Source: CAZHWR01 sp964536085 (GTDB taxonomy: Bacteria > Bacillota > Clostridia > Oscillospirales > Ruminococcaceae). Taken from it: a stretch of DNA of 28,429 nt. The first letter of the stretch is position 1. Each line of letters begins with the position of its first letter. The position numbers and the translations under genes were made by a program. Below are positions 1-6,945 of the stretch, in pieces. The stretch covers positions 1 through 28,429 of the forward strand of contig CAZHWR010000023.1 in the NCBI GenBank assembly GCA_964536085.1. The letters run 5' to 3'. The notes below the pieces were generated by a model, which saw only the letters and a list, made by a program, of their open reading frames with translations, was not told where the DNA came from and ran no database searches.

Positions 1-2
1 TC

Positions 3-290
3 CGAGATTTATGTAAATGGAAAGGCGTAGAAATCATTGAAGGACATATGATGCCAGATCATATACATCTCTTGGTAAGTATTCCACCTAAAACGAGTAT
101 CTCAGCATTTATGGGATATCTCAAAGGAAAGAGTGCGATGATGATTTTTGAGAGACATGCAAATTTGAAATACAAGTTTGGGAATAGAAACTTTTGGTCA
201 ACAGGATACTATGTTAGCACAGTAGGCATCAATATTGCAACCGTGCAAAAATATATTTCAGGCAAAAAGAAATCCCAAACTACCAATTGA
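3..290 (+). CDS. tnpA: IS200/IS605-family transposase TnpA, 5'-partial, divergent C-terminus
   Basis: The open frame runs in from the window edge (it reads RDLCKWKGVEIIEGH before the first ATG at 48), so the true start is outside. The HUH metal-binding motif appears as HIHLLV, followed by the family block LKGKSAMMIFERH and FWSTGYYVSTVG. The tyrosine in VQKYI (codon 252-254) is the likely nucleophile for single-strand transposition. Family members continue after this tyrosine with a Y-I-x-x-Q helix and a longer tail. Here the sequence changes to SGKKKSQTTN and stops, inside a hairpin (262-315). It may therefore be a worn-down copy. No TnpB gene is visible downstream, so this is either an IS200-type single-gene element or a remnant. 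Family assignment is firm; activity is doubtful. Confidence 0.85.
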   Translation, partial: RDLCKWKGVEIIEGHMMPDHIHLLVSIPPKTSISAFMGYLKGKSAMMIFERHANLKYKFGNRNFWSTGYYVSTVGINIATVQKYISGKKKSQTTN

Positions 291-315
291 TTTGATAGTC
301 TAGGATTTCTTTTGC
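262..315. repeat. Long imperfect hairpin at the 3' end of tnpA
   Basis: The left arm GCAAAAAGAAATCC (262-275) pairs with GGATTTCTTTTGC (303-315) with one bulged A. The inner bases AACTACC and GATAGT extend the stem imperfectly. It overlaps the last TnpA codons and is followed by a T-rich stretch. It could be the subterminal palindrome of an IS200/IS605 end, or a bidirectional terminator also serving the convergent ATPase gene that ends at 359. Both readings are inference. Confidence 0.55.
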
Positions 316-358
316 TTATGTCGTTTTTACAGCATTTATTATGTTTGTTAAATGGAAC

Positions 359-2362
359 TTATTCCGCAAGAATCTCCTTTATTGTTTCAAACAAGGAAAT
401 AAAGCTCGAAAAATCCATTTGATCAAATGGAACAGTTCCTTCCATAACTAACTCTGCAAACTTCATTTTTGAGAGTGCAACATTCACTTTGTCTTCATCA
501 TCAATACGATATACACGCGGACTTTTTTCATGTCCATCAATAATACATATTTTATTATCTCCACAGCTATTTCTTTCATTACAAAACATCGTCTTATCAC
601 GGGATAATCCGTCGCCATCAAATTCATGCCCCATATATAATCGACGTTTCACCCCATTAATCTCTAGCATGGTTCTAATATCATTATCAGAATAGTAGTG
701 TTCAATACATATTTCCGGAGTAGCTTTTCTATGTTCCGGTACGGGAAGGATTAAAGAATAGACATTATTACCCCATGATTTGTATGACATATTCTCCCGA
801 CCCAATGCCTTTCGCACATCTTTCAAGTCAGCATCTGCAATAAAAATCATTTTTCGGGGTTGCTGCACTAAACAGTACTGTTCACACATTGTTTTTAGTT
901 GAGAGCCGCTCATTTCTAATTTATAGCAGTTCTCCACTGGGCTATTTTTAGGCTCATATTCTAAAAACTCAAAATCTAAATCTGGGAGCCATTCAGAACA
1001 CCGCGAATCCTTAGTAAGATGTGTGAATGCTGCCCTCATATGTTTCCAATCCGTTGAGCCCTCAGTAATAATTAAAGGTATATCTTTCTTTGCATCAATA
1101 GCGTTCCTAATTTCTTGTCTGTATCTTTCCGTTTCTGTAAAATACTGATAAGCATTTTCAAATTCTGAAAACTGTTCCACCGAGATTTTATTTCCTGATG
1201 GCATTTCTACAACATCAAACCCATCATCGCCAAATTGTTCTTTCATTCCAAGCAAAAACAATGGAGAATGTGATGTAATGACAAATTGAACATTGGGAAA
1301 TAGTGCAATTAATTTAGGTAGAATTTCTCTCTGTAACTGCGTGTGCAGATGTAGTTCAATCTCATCAATGACTATCACACCTTTAATATCATTAAGTTGA
1401 TGGCTTAAATTGATATCGTCTGTATCAGCATAGCGGACAATCGTTGCAAACAGATTAAACAAAGATAGTTGTCCTGTGGATAAAGCGTCAAGGGAAGGAG
1501 CTAATATGGTGTTGTCTTCTTTCCGTTGGATGGAAAATCTGCGTTTTCCCAAAGATCGATTCCCCATTCTAAAGATGACATTCTCACACAAAATCTCTGA
1601 CATTATTTTTTCAGAATTTGCTCTTGAAATTGACAGCAAATCCAAATCTCTGACGGCAGGGTAAGAAATATTATAATTGCCCTCGTTATTAACTTTTACT
1701 AAATCAGCTCTTGAGTCGGTAATCACATCGAACAACCATTGTAGGGTTAATTCAGAAATATTAACTGCGGTTATGGGGGTATTTAATTGTTTTGCGTATC
1801 GTGGATGTAATGAATATGTAGCGATGTCATTAGATTCAAAATATTTACTACCCATCCAAGAAGGTTTCATATATCTGTTAGGACCAAAAAAGCAAACTAC
1901 TTCTTTTTCAAAAATATCACTTACATCTTTTACCGCTGCAGTAATTTTTTTATAATTGCTTTCTTCACCCCAATTGAGCTCTGAGCTGGTAGCAATTTCT
2001 CTTGATTTCACATATTCATCAAACGCCAGTTTACCTGATTTAAAAATATATTCTATATTCTTATCTGACTGTTGGAAACAGATATGTGCAATCATATGTG
2101 TTTGACCCATTCTTATATGCGTCGGTGCAATTTCCTTATAATATTGGTGACCATTACCATTAGATTCAGTCGCATTGTCGTATGCCTTATCAGCTAATTC
2201 ATAAAACGCATCAACAATATTTGATAACAAAATCGATTTTCCGCTTCCGTTTTTTCCTACAATTACAAGGGGAACTGGAACTCCATTTGTGTTCTTTCGA
2301 AATTGAATATTCAATTCACTTATGGGTCCAACATTCTGATAATAAAGTTTATCTATATACAT
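359..2362 (-). CDS. OLD-like AAA ATPase with C-terminal TOPRIM-like domain (putative defence nuclease)
   Basis: This 667-residue protein has an SMC/ABC-type ATPase: Walker A GKNGSGKS (36-43), a signature-like LSTGQ (294-298), Walker B VIVIDEIELHLH (329-340) and an H-loop ITSHSP (362-367). Beyond the ATPase, EGSTD (434-438) and IADAD (508-512) match the Glu and DxD acidic motifs of a TOPRIM metal site. This ATPase-TOPRIM order is that of OLD-family nucleases, which include the GajA subunit of Gabija; AriA/AriB of PARIS carry related parts. No UvrD-like GajB partner is present, so a solitary OLD-type anti-phage or DNA-processing enzyme is the safest reading. The start has a clean AAAGGAG 7 bases upstream. 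The frame is intact, among broken neighbours. The exact subtype is not assigned. Confidence 0.75.
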   Translation of the reverse strand: MYIDKLYYQNVGPISELNIQFRKNTNGVPVPLVIVGKNGSGKSILLSNIVDAFYELADKAYDNATESNGNGHQYYKEIAPTHIRMGQTHMIAHICFQQSDKNIEYIFKSGKLAFDEYVKSREIATSSELNWGEESNYKKITAAVKDVSDIFEKEVVCFFGPNRYMKPSWMGSKYFESNDIATYSLHPRYAKQLNTPITAVNISELTLQWLFDVITDSRADLVKVNNEGNYNISYPAVRDLDLLSISRANSEKIMSEILCENVIFRMGNRSLGKRRFSIQRKEDNTILAPSLDALSTGQLSLFNLFATIVRYADTDDINLSHQLNDIKGVIVIDEIELHLHTQLQREILPKLIALFPNVQFVITSHSPLFLLGMKEQFGDDGFDVVEMPSGNKISVEQFSEFENAYQYFTETERYRQEIRNAIDAKKDIPLIITEGSTDWKHMRAAFTHLTKDSRCSEWLPDLDFEFLEYEPKNSPVENCYKLEMSGSQLKTMCEQYCLVQQPRKMIFIADADLKDVRKALGRENMSYKSWGNNVYSLILPVPEHRKATPEICIEHYYSDNDIRTMLEINGVKRRLYMGHEFDGDGLSRDKTMFCNERNSCGDNKICIIDGHEKSPRVYRIDDEDKVNVALSKMKFAELVMEGTVPFDQMDFSSFISLFETIKEILAE

Positions 2363-2381
2363 ATATTATCTCCTTTGATGT

Positions 2382-2959
2382 TTATTTGATAGGTTTATCT
2401 GTTACAAGATTGTAAATAATCAACTCATATTACCATATACGATTTCTCACATTAGAGTTAGTCTGCACAACAATTCCCTGTTTTTGAAGAAAAGAGAAAA
2501 CTTTTAAAATTGAGTTGAAGAAAGTCCTGTTTCGTTGACTGCATTATAAATATTTATCGATGTAAAATGTTTAAAGTATTCATATACTGTACAAACACTC
2601 CCAGATAAGATTCCTGTATTTTTCAGGAATCGCTCATCTTCAGCAACAATTCGTTCATATTGAACTAGTAGTTCTGCAGATCGTCGTGCAGTTTGTCCGA
2701 TAGAGTTTACAAAGAACTTAATCCACCGAATATATCCACCGCTGTATTGTGTTGTTCTTAGCAAGTCAAAATATTCATTCTTATTATGACACAAGTATTC
2801 GGATAAGCTTATCAGCGGTAATGCTTCGTTTGCAGCATCACGTAGTATCATCGGAACAATAATTCGGCCAACAATACCGTTGTATCGTTCGAACGAATGA
2901 ATCATCTCAAATTGGTAATGTACCAAATACAAACGGTCGCAGACAAAAAAGGCAGACAT
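2382..2959 (-). pseudogene. Fic-family protein fragment (N-truncated, frameshifted, in-frame stop)
   Basis: The open part (2504-2959) encodes YQFEMIHSFERYNGIVGRII and a long stretch typical of the Fic AMP-transferase C-terminal half (SEYL, EYFDLLRTTQYSGGYIRWIKFF, LVQYERIVAEDERFL). The family's first 150-200 residues are missing: the Fic similarity stops near 2935, where transposase sequence begins on the other strand. The frame ends early at NETGLSSTQF. In the -1 frame from 2507 the winged-helix tail continues as LKVFSFLQKQGIVVQTNSN and on to an in-frame TAA at 2430-2432, then to a final TAA at 2382-2384. The Fic loop is also altered: HSFERYNGIVGR instead of HPFx(D/E)GNGRxxR. At least three independent lesions make this a pseudogene. 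Its old end lies 20 bases before the ATPase start, so the two were probably once co-transcribed. Confidence 0.85.
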
Positions 2960-3358
2960 GAATGGTACAAGTATGTATACGATGAATTTTGCGGCTGTGT
3001 ACTCTGCCCGGAATACAAGGTTTTAAACTATTCAATAACAAACCGAGAGGGGTACCGGGAATTCTGGCAGGAATATGTAAATAAGGCGGAAGATATCCGG
3101 AATACGGAAGAGTACTGCGAATTGTACAAGAAGAGACAAAAAATCGAACGTGTATTTACGGGTGCGAAAGAAAATCATGGTATGAGATACACGCAGTACC
3201 GAGGCTTCACACGGGTGACAAATTTTGTGAAGCTAAAGTTTGCTGCCATGAATCTGAAGAAGCTGGCAAAATATAAATGGAAGGACGCCCATCCGACCGT
3301 TTCCAAGCCTATAAGCGGCGAAACACACAAAATTTGCCTTTTCTTTTTCCCTGTTTAA
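2936..3358 (+). pseudogene. IS1182-like transposase remnant (5' truncated, internal deletion)
   Basis: The frame, open as part of an ORF starting at 2897, encodes GRHEWYKYVYDEFCGCVLCP, YKVLNYSITNREGYREFW, then QEYVNKAEDIRNTEEYCELY, KIERVFTGAKENHGMRYTQY and AAMNLKKLAKYKWK. These are C-terminal blocks of IS1182-type DDE transposases; the last contains the ERVF.AK..HGMR.TQ.RG region. The cysteine-rich stretch and the residues before the W-x-x-Y segment, usually present between YREF and WQEY, are missing (roughly 30 residues). The N-terminal half, with the first catalytic acidic residues, is absent, so it cannot transpose by itself. The remnant abuts and presumably destroyed the 5' part of the Fic gene on the opposite strand. 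The family name is from recognition of these blocks, not from a search. Confidence 0.75.
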
Positions 3359-3366
3359 ACAACGAA

Positions 3367-3395
3367 GCCAATATTCGCGTAATGCAAATATTGGC
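3367..3395. repeat. 9-bp inverted repeat, possible insertion-sequence end
   Basis: GCCAATATT (3367-3375) and AATATTGGC (3387-3395) are perfect complements separated by 11 bases. They lie just after the transposase remnant. They may be part of the element's 3' end or a weak hairpin. No matching copy was found at the truncated 5' side. Confidence 0.45.
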
Positions 3396-3410
3396 TCAGC
3401 TTGTCGAAAA

Positions 3411-3437
3411 AGTCCGGCATATGCTGGGCTTTATTTG
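3411..3437 (+). terminator. Rho-independent terminator between transposase remnant and PHP gene
   Basis: AGTCCGGC (3411-3418), loop ATAT and GCTGGGCT (3423-3430) form an 8-bp stem with two G-U pairs on the plus strand, followed by TTATTTGTTTTT. On the minus strand the same site has two A-C mismatches but is followed by five T's, and it sits directly after the stop codon of the PHP gene. It may therefore also end the sensory hydrogenase operon, less efficiently. Confidence 0.55.
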
Positions 3438-4126
3438 TTTTTCCCTATAATGCTGTTGATAACCGATTCGATTGTTTTATCCCCTGCCTCAAGATAATTT
3501 ACTCTTTCGTTTATATGCTCAAGATAATGCGCGTCCGAATCGGAGATTATATTCCCCTCAAAATCAGTTTTAAAATCCGGCGAATTGACTTCAACGCATT
3601 TAAAGCCGTATTCCGGCGGAATAAAACCGAGATTTGAAATCAGCGAATAAGCGCTTTTGTTTATATGAGCGGGTATCATCACTCCGCCATAGCTGCCGAT
3701 TTGCCCGCACAACGCGTCCAGCCCCAAATCGAGCGCATTTATCAGAAGCTTATCTACTGTTCCCGTCGCTTCGTCGTTTTCATCGAGAATGAGCTGTTCT
3801 CCGAAAATTTCGGGTTTGTTTTCAATATCCGGCAGGTGACCGTAGATGTAATCAGAAAAATTCAGCGCCTGCTCAAACGAATAAAACAGCGTCAAAACAT
3901 GCACTTCCTCCGCTGTATTAAGCTCTATTGCCGGAATAACCAGCATATCGTTTTTCCGCGCGACCTTTTGTACCGCGGGCAGATTCAGCGCGCAGTTGTG
4001 GTCGCTCACGGCAATGACATCCAGCCCCAAAAGCTTCGCCATATTCACTATGTTGTTCGGGGTCATATCGTTGTCCCCGCAGGGCGAAAGACAGGAGTGA
4101 ATGTGCAGATCGTAAAATAGCTTCAT
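3431..4126 (-). CDS. PHP-domain phosphoesterase of the sensory hydrogenase operon
   Basis: A 231-residue PHP-domain protein with all expected metal ligands: DLHIHS (6-11), SDHN (41-44), PAIELN with E68, H76, PAHI (152-155) and SDSDAH (195-200). Such trinuclear-metal hydrolases act on phosphomonoesters or nucleotides (the TrpH/YciV type); the substrate here is unknown. It is not the longer HisK-type histidinol-phosphatase and sits far from the his genes. Its start codon overlaps the stop of the upstream DRTGG gene by four bases (ATGA), indicating translational coupling. It is the last gene of the operon. In this context it might hydrolyse a nucleotide or phosphoprotein signal; that role is inference. 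Confidence 0.85.
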   Translation of the reverse strand: MKLFYDLHIHSCLSPCGDNDMTPNNIVNMAKLLGLDVIAVSDHNCALNLPAVQKVARKNDMLVIPAIELNTAEEVHVLTLFYSFEQALNFSDYIYGHLPDIENKPEIFGEQLILDENDEATGTVDKLLINALDLGLDALCGQIGSYGGVMIPAHINKSAYSLISNLGFIPPEYGFKCVEVNSPDFKTDFEGNIISDSDAHYLEHINERVNYLEAGDKTIESVINSIIGKNK

Positions 4127-4458
4127 GACTTTAAAAGTTCGTCGAGCCTGCGGGCGATTTCAAAGGTAGCAAGCTCGGACGCCAGCACACAGACATCCTC
4201 TTCCTCTGCCTTTTGCACAGTGTCCTCGTTAAATGTTACGCCCTCCGATAGTATAACGCACGCAACGTCCGCCAAAACGGCTACCGCGACTGTGTTTGAA
4301 TTTGCCATAACGGTAATCCATGCGCTGTCTTTAGGCGCACGGCCCATAACTATGCTCAAAAGGTCGCAGCAGTAGATACTGTCCGGCGTTCTGTTAAGTC
4401 CCGCGCCGCCCGATATAATTTTCAGCTCTAATTTTTCGGCAAGCTCTTTAACTGTCAT
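4123..4458 (-). CDS. DRTGG-domain protein (second copy)
   Basis: A 111-residue single-domain protein resembling the DRTGG domain, a small alpha/beta module also found in phosphotransacetylases and CBS-domain proteins and thought to bind a ligand or partner. Visible blocks are the N-terminal helix MTVKELAEKL, CCDLLSIVMGRAPKDSAWIT (30-49), and the hydrophobic strands VAVAVLADVACVIL (57-70) and DVCVLAS. There is no catalytic motif. It is paralogous to the protein at 6246-6590 (same length and block order, low identity). It follows the hydrogenase-like gene after 30 bases, with a GGAGC ribosome binding site, and overlaps the PHP gene by four bases. Confidence 0.75.
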   Translation of the reverse strand: MTVKELAEKLELKIISGGAGLNRTPDSIYCCDLLSIVMGRAPKDSAWITVMANSNTVAVAVLADVACVILSEGVTFNEDTVQKAEEEDVCVLASELATFEIARRLDELLKS

Positions 4459-4488
4459 TTTTTGCTCCTTTCACTAATCAATGCGCGC

Positions 4489-5799
4489 TCACTGCTTTTT
4501 TTCGATGGTAAACGAATCGGGTATATGCTGTTTTATTTCGCCTAATCCGTCGATTAGATTCGATATGTTCTCCTTGAATTTGAAAACGCAGTCGTCCACG
4601 CTTGCAAAGCCCCTTACAACGTCCTCCGCAAGCGCCTTGCACGACGGCGCGCCGCACGAGCCGCAGTCAAGCCCGGGCAAAGAGCGTTCGATTTCCTCCA
4701 TGCGGCTCATTTTCTCCAGCGCCTTCGAAACGTCGCTGTCAAGATTCAAAACGGGCTCGTACTGAAGCTTAGTATCCCAGTCGACCTCGCTCGGGATTTC
4801 GTCGACATGAGTGACCGACACGGGAAGATATTTTCTCAGCATTTTCAGCTTGGTTTTTGCTATGTACGGATTTTCCACAGTCGACACCCCGCCGACGCAC
4901 CCCGCGCTGCAAGCGTTGAGTTCGATAAAATCAAGGTGTCCTAATTTTTCGTCCTCCAAATCCTCAAGCACACGTATTACGTTCTCTATACCGTCCGCCG
5001 CAAGATAGCTTTCGCGCAAAAGCGCCGACGCTTCGCCCGAGCTGCTCGCCCACGAAACCCCGATTTTGCCGGATTCCGATATTTCCTGAGGCTTTTTAAC
5101 CTGCTTCATGTATTTTAAAATGCGCGGATAAACCTCGCTTATCGCAACAACGCTCGAAATTTCGCTTTCGGATATTCCCAGCGGCATTTTTGACGCCGTC
5201 ATTTTTGCGGCGCACGGGGAAATAAATATTGCGCCGATTTTTTCTTTGGGCAGTCCCGTAGCTTTTTCCGCGCGTTTTTTAGCCATCCGTGCCGCAACCT
5301 CCGCAGGAGAATTAAACGGCAGAACATTTTCCACAAGGCTCGGAAACCGCACCCTGATAAGCCGCGTGACCGCAGGACATGCCGAGCTTAAAACAGGCTT
5401 GATTATATCGTCGCGCTGCAAATATCTTCGTGTTGCGTCGGAAACTATCTCCGCCGCCGCAGATACTTCAAAAACATCGTCGAATCCCATCAGCCTGAGC
5501 GCGTTAAGAATAATGTCGATGTCGTTAAGATTGTTAAACTGCGCATACAGCGACGGCGCGGGGAGCGCCACCGTGTATTCATATTTTTCAAGCACATCGT
5601 TGAGATGGTCAAAAATCGGCTTTTTTGCGTGATGAGGGCAGATTCTTATACATTCACCGCAGTCGATACAGCGCTCTTTAATAATTTTGGCTTTTTTATT
5701 CTGAACCCTGATAGCTTCCGTAGGGCAACGTTTAATGCAGTTTATACAGCCCTTGCATTTGCTTTCGTCAAGTGTTACCGAATGGAAAAATTCTCCCAT
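4489..5799 (-). CDS. Putative sensory (group D-like) [FeFe]-hydrogenase, HydS-type
   Basis: A 436-residue protein. Two 4Fe-4S ferredoxin motifs are ligated by C15/C18/C21/C25 and C44/C47/C50/C54. An H-cluster domain keeps the four ligand cysteines: SSACPAV (C141), SPCAAK (C196) and NACSAGC (C297, C301). A C-terminal 4Fe-4S domain, CGSCGAPSC with C404 (379-404), resembles that of RnfB. Two features differ from catalytic hydrogenases: A140 replaces the proton-relay cysteine that precedes the ligand in TSCCPGW, and S194 replaces the methionine of MPCxxK. Both are described for putative sensory hydrogenases such as the group D enzyme of Thermoanaerobacter mathranii. Expected activity is slow, with a H2- or redox-sensing role. 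It lies between an anti-sigma-like HATPase gene (16-base gap) and DRTGG and PHP genes, and diverges from hydABC. The fold is certain; the sensory role is inferred. Confidence 0.85.
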   Translation of the reverse strand: MGEFFHSVTLDESKCKGCINCIKRCPTEAIRVQNKKAKIIKERCIDCGECIRICPHHAKKPIFDHLNDVLEKYEYTVALPAPSLYAQFNNLNDIDIILNALRLMGFDDVFEVSAAAEIVSDATRRYLQRDDIIKPVLSSACPAVTRLIRVRFPSLVENVLPFNSPAEVAARMAKKRAEKATGLPKEKIGAIFISPCAAKMTASKMPLGISESEISSVVAISEVYPRILKYMKQVKKPQEISESGKIGVSWASSSGEASALLRESYLAADGIENVIRVLEDLEDEKLGHLDFIELNACSAGCVGGVSTVENPYIAKTKLKMLRKYLPVSVTHVDEIPSEVDWDTKLQYEPVLNLDSDVSKALEKMSRMEEIERSLPGLDCGSCGAPSCKALAEDVVRGFASVDDCVFKFKENISNLIDGLGEIKQHIPDSFTIEKKQ

Positions 5800-5815
5800 G
5801 TCCGTTTCTCTCCCG

Positions 5816-6241
5816 TTAATCTACGTTAACAACCATATGTACGGTAGTTCCTACCCCCACCGTGCTTTTTATATCCATCGAATCGGTATATTTTTTCATA
5901 TTTGGCAGACCCATTCCCGCCCCGAATCCGAGCGAACGGATTTCGTCCGGCGCAGTTGAATAACCTTCCTGCATGGCAAGCTCAATATTCTCAATGCCCT
6001 TGCCCTTGTCGGTCAGCAGCATGTCAATATGCTTAGAATCTATACTCACCCTGATTGTACCGCCGTCCGCATGAATCACCATATTGATTTCACCCTCGTA
6101 CAGCGCGATTACAACCCGTCTGATAACATCGGGGTTCATCCCCATTTTTTTCAGCGTTTTTTTAACCGCCGCCGAAGCTTCTCCTGCACAGGTGAAGTCC
6201 TCGCCGTCTACATCGTAGTTTAATACAAGCTGATTGTCCAT
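5816..6241 (-). CDS. Anti-sigma-factor-like ATP-binding protein (HATPase, RsbW/SpoIIAB type)
   Basis: A 141-residue stand-alone GHKL ATPase domain. The N box is in ALYEGEINMVIHA (46-58), the G1 box is DKGKGI (78-83), and the G2 region is GFGAGMGLPNMKK (105-117). There is no transmembrane segment, dimerisation helix or receiver domain, so it is closest to serine-kinase anti-sigma factors rather than sensor histidine kinases. No sigma factor or anti-anti-sigma (STAS) gene is nearby, so its protein target is unknown. It starts only four bases after the DRTGG gene and ends 16 bases before the hydrogenase-like gene, whose state it may read out or relay. Confidence 0.85.
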   Translation of the reverse strand: MDNQLVLNYDVDGEDFTCAGEASAAVKKTLKKMGMNPDVIRRVVIALYEGEINMVIHADGGTIRVSIDSKHIDMLLTDKGKGIENIELAMQEGYSTAPDEIRSLGFGAGMGLPNMKKYTDSMDIKSTVGVGTTVHMVVNVD

Positions 6242-6245
6242 GGTG

Positions 6246-6590
6246 TTAATTGCCCCCTCTCAGCCCGTTTTCCCACAGTACTCCGCAGGCGGTAAACATC
6301 CGGTGGTTGGTCGTCATCAAAACAATACCGCGTTCCGCAGCCAAATCAATCATAGCCTGATCCGGCTCCTTGCCTCTTACAAAAACTATGCAGAGCATAT
6401 CCATCATATCAGCTGTTCTGATAACCTGCGAATTTACAAGCCCTGTGAGCAAAACCGACTGATCCTTTACAAACGCAAGAACGTCGCTCATCATATCCGA
6501 ACCGCAGGCAGTGTGAATTTCGCTGTTCAGCAGATTATCATTGCAGACGACCTTGCAGTCAAGCAAACTGCGGATATCATTTATAGTCAT
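6246..6590 (-). CDS. DRTGG-domain protein (first copy, operon leader)
   Basis: A 114-residue single-domain protein with a clear DRTGG-family core: HTACGSDMMSDVLAF (26-40), VLLTGLVNSQVIRTADMMDM (47-66) and CIVFVRGKEP, then LAAERGIVLMTTNHRMFTACG. It is probably a small regulatory or ligand-binding subunit; no enzymatic residues are recognised. It is the first gene of the minus-strand operon, with an AGGAGG site 6 bases before the ATG and a promoter about 45 bases upstream. The next gene begins four bases after its stop, so coupled translation with the HATPase is likely. Confidence 0.8.
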   Translation of the reverse strand: MTINDIRSLLDCKVVCNDNLLNSEIHTACGSDMMSDVLAFVKDQSVLLTGLVNSQVIRTADMMDMLCIVFVRGKEPDQAMIDLAAERGIVLMTTNHRMFTACGVLWENGLRGGN

Positions 6591-6756
6591 ATAAATCCTC
6601 CTAATGCCGATTGTATTTAAGCTTATGTTAAAATTATATAGAACTTTTTAGATTTTAGCAATAATATAAACACGTATTAAGTGCATTTTGTGTATTTTGT
6701 ACAAATTCATACTTCGAAATTATACTATTAGATTCATAGTAAGTACGGTCGAAAAA
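6591..6756. promoter_or_regulatory. Divergent control region with two palindromes
   Basis: An AT-rich gap between the two hydrogenase operons. It contains a perfect palindrome TTTGTACAAA (6696-6705) and an inverted repeat TACTAT-N7-ATAGTA (6723-6741). The right arm of the latter overlaps the expected -35 position of the hydC promoter. Neither matches the Rex consensus TTGTTAA-N4-TTAACAA well. These are candidate operators without a known protein. Confidence 0.4.
6633..6661 (-). promoter_or_regulatory. Sigma-A-like promoter of the sensory hydrogenase operon
   Basis: On the minus strand TTGCTA (6661-6656) and a perfect TATAAT (6638-6633) are separated by 17 bases. The predicted start lies about 35 bases before the DRTGG start codon. 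Assigned by motif and position only. Confidence 0.6.
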
Positions 6757-6765
6757 TGTTATAAT
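6757..6765 (+). promoter_or_regulatory. Extended -10 promoter of the hyd operon
   Basis: TGTTATAAT is a perfect TATAAT preceded by the TG-N extension. No good -35 hexamer is found 16-18 bases upstream, which fits an extended -10 promoter or an activated one. Transcription would start near 6772, giving a leader of about 175 bases before hydC. Confidence 0.6.
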
Positions 6766-6799
6766 TATTTTATTGCGTAATGCTGCGTATTATTTACTC

Positions 6800-6935
6800 G
6801 GAGCAAAGTCCGATGTTAAGCAAGCTTTTCATCGGCTGCGACGAGGCAACCTCGCCGCGGGAGCTTTGGCTCCTCAGTTATTCGGTTCGGTGAATGGATT
6901 ATTATGATACGCCCGACGCATCAGAATACAGGAGG
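6800..6935 (+). ncRNA. Structured 5' leader of hydC, riboswitch-like candidate
   Basis: Three local hairpins are visible. CCGATG/CATCGG (6810-6815 with 6830-6835) encloses a small AAG/CTT stem. GCGACGAGG/CCTCGCCGC (6838-6846 with 6850-6858) has one mismatch and a CAA loop. GGAGC/GCTCC (6860-6864 with 6869-6873) has a TTTG loop. The GCTCC arm can instead pair with GGAGCAAAG at 6800-6808 (as CTTTGGCTCC, one bulge), which would close a multibranch junction, or as CTCCT (6870-6874) with the AGGAG Shine-Dalgarno at 6930-6934. A further hairpin TGATACG/CGCATCA (6905-6923) sits just before the ribosome binding site. I do not recognise a described riboswitch class. The layout suggests translational control, but conservation is untested. 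Confidence 0.5.
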
Positions 6936-6945
6936 TTATAATTCT

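Noticed and set aside
3431..4126. PHP gene as the missing histidinol-phosphatase
   Set aside because: The protein is short, is coupled to the sensory hydrogenase operon and matches the TrpH-like PHP group better. Kept only as an outside possibility.
6696..6705. Rex operator in the hyd control region
   Set aside because: TTTGTACAAA lacks the TTGTTAA-N4-TTAACAA spacing and core, so I do not call it a Rex site.
6904..6945. Earlier ATG as the start of hydC
   Set aside because: The 14 extra residues match no NuoE homologue, no Shine-Dalgarno precedes 6904, and the region forms a hairpin (6905-6923). AGGAGG points to 6946.
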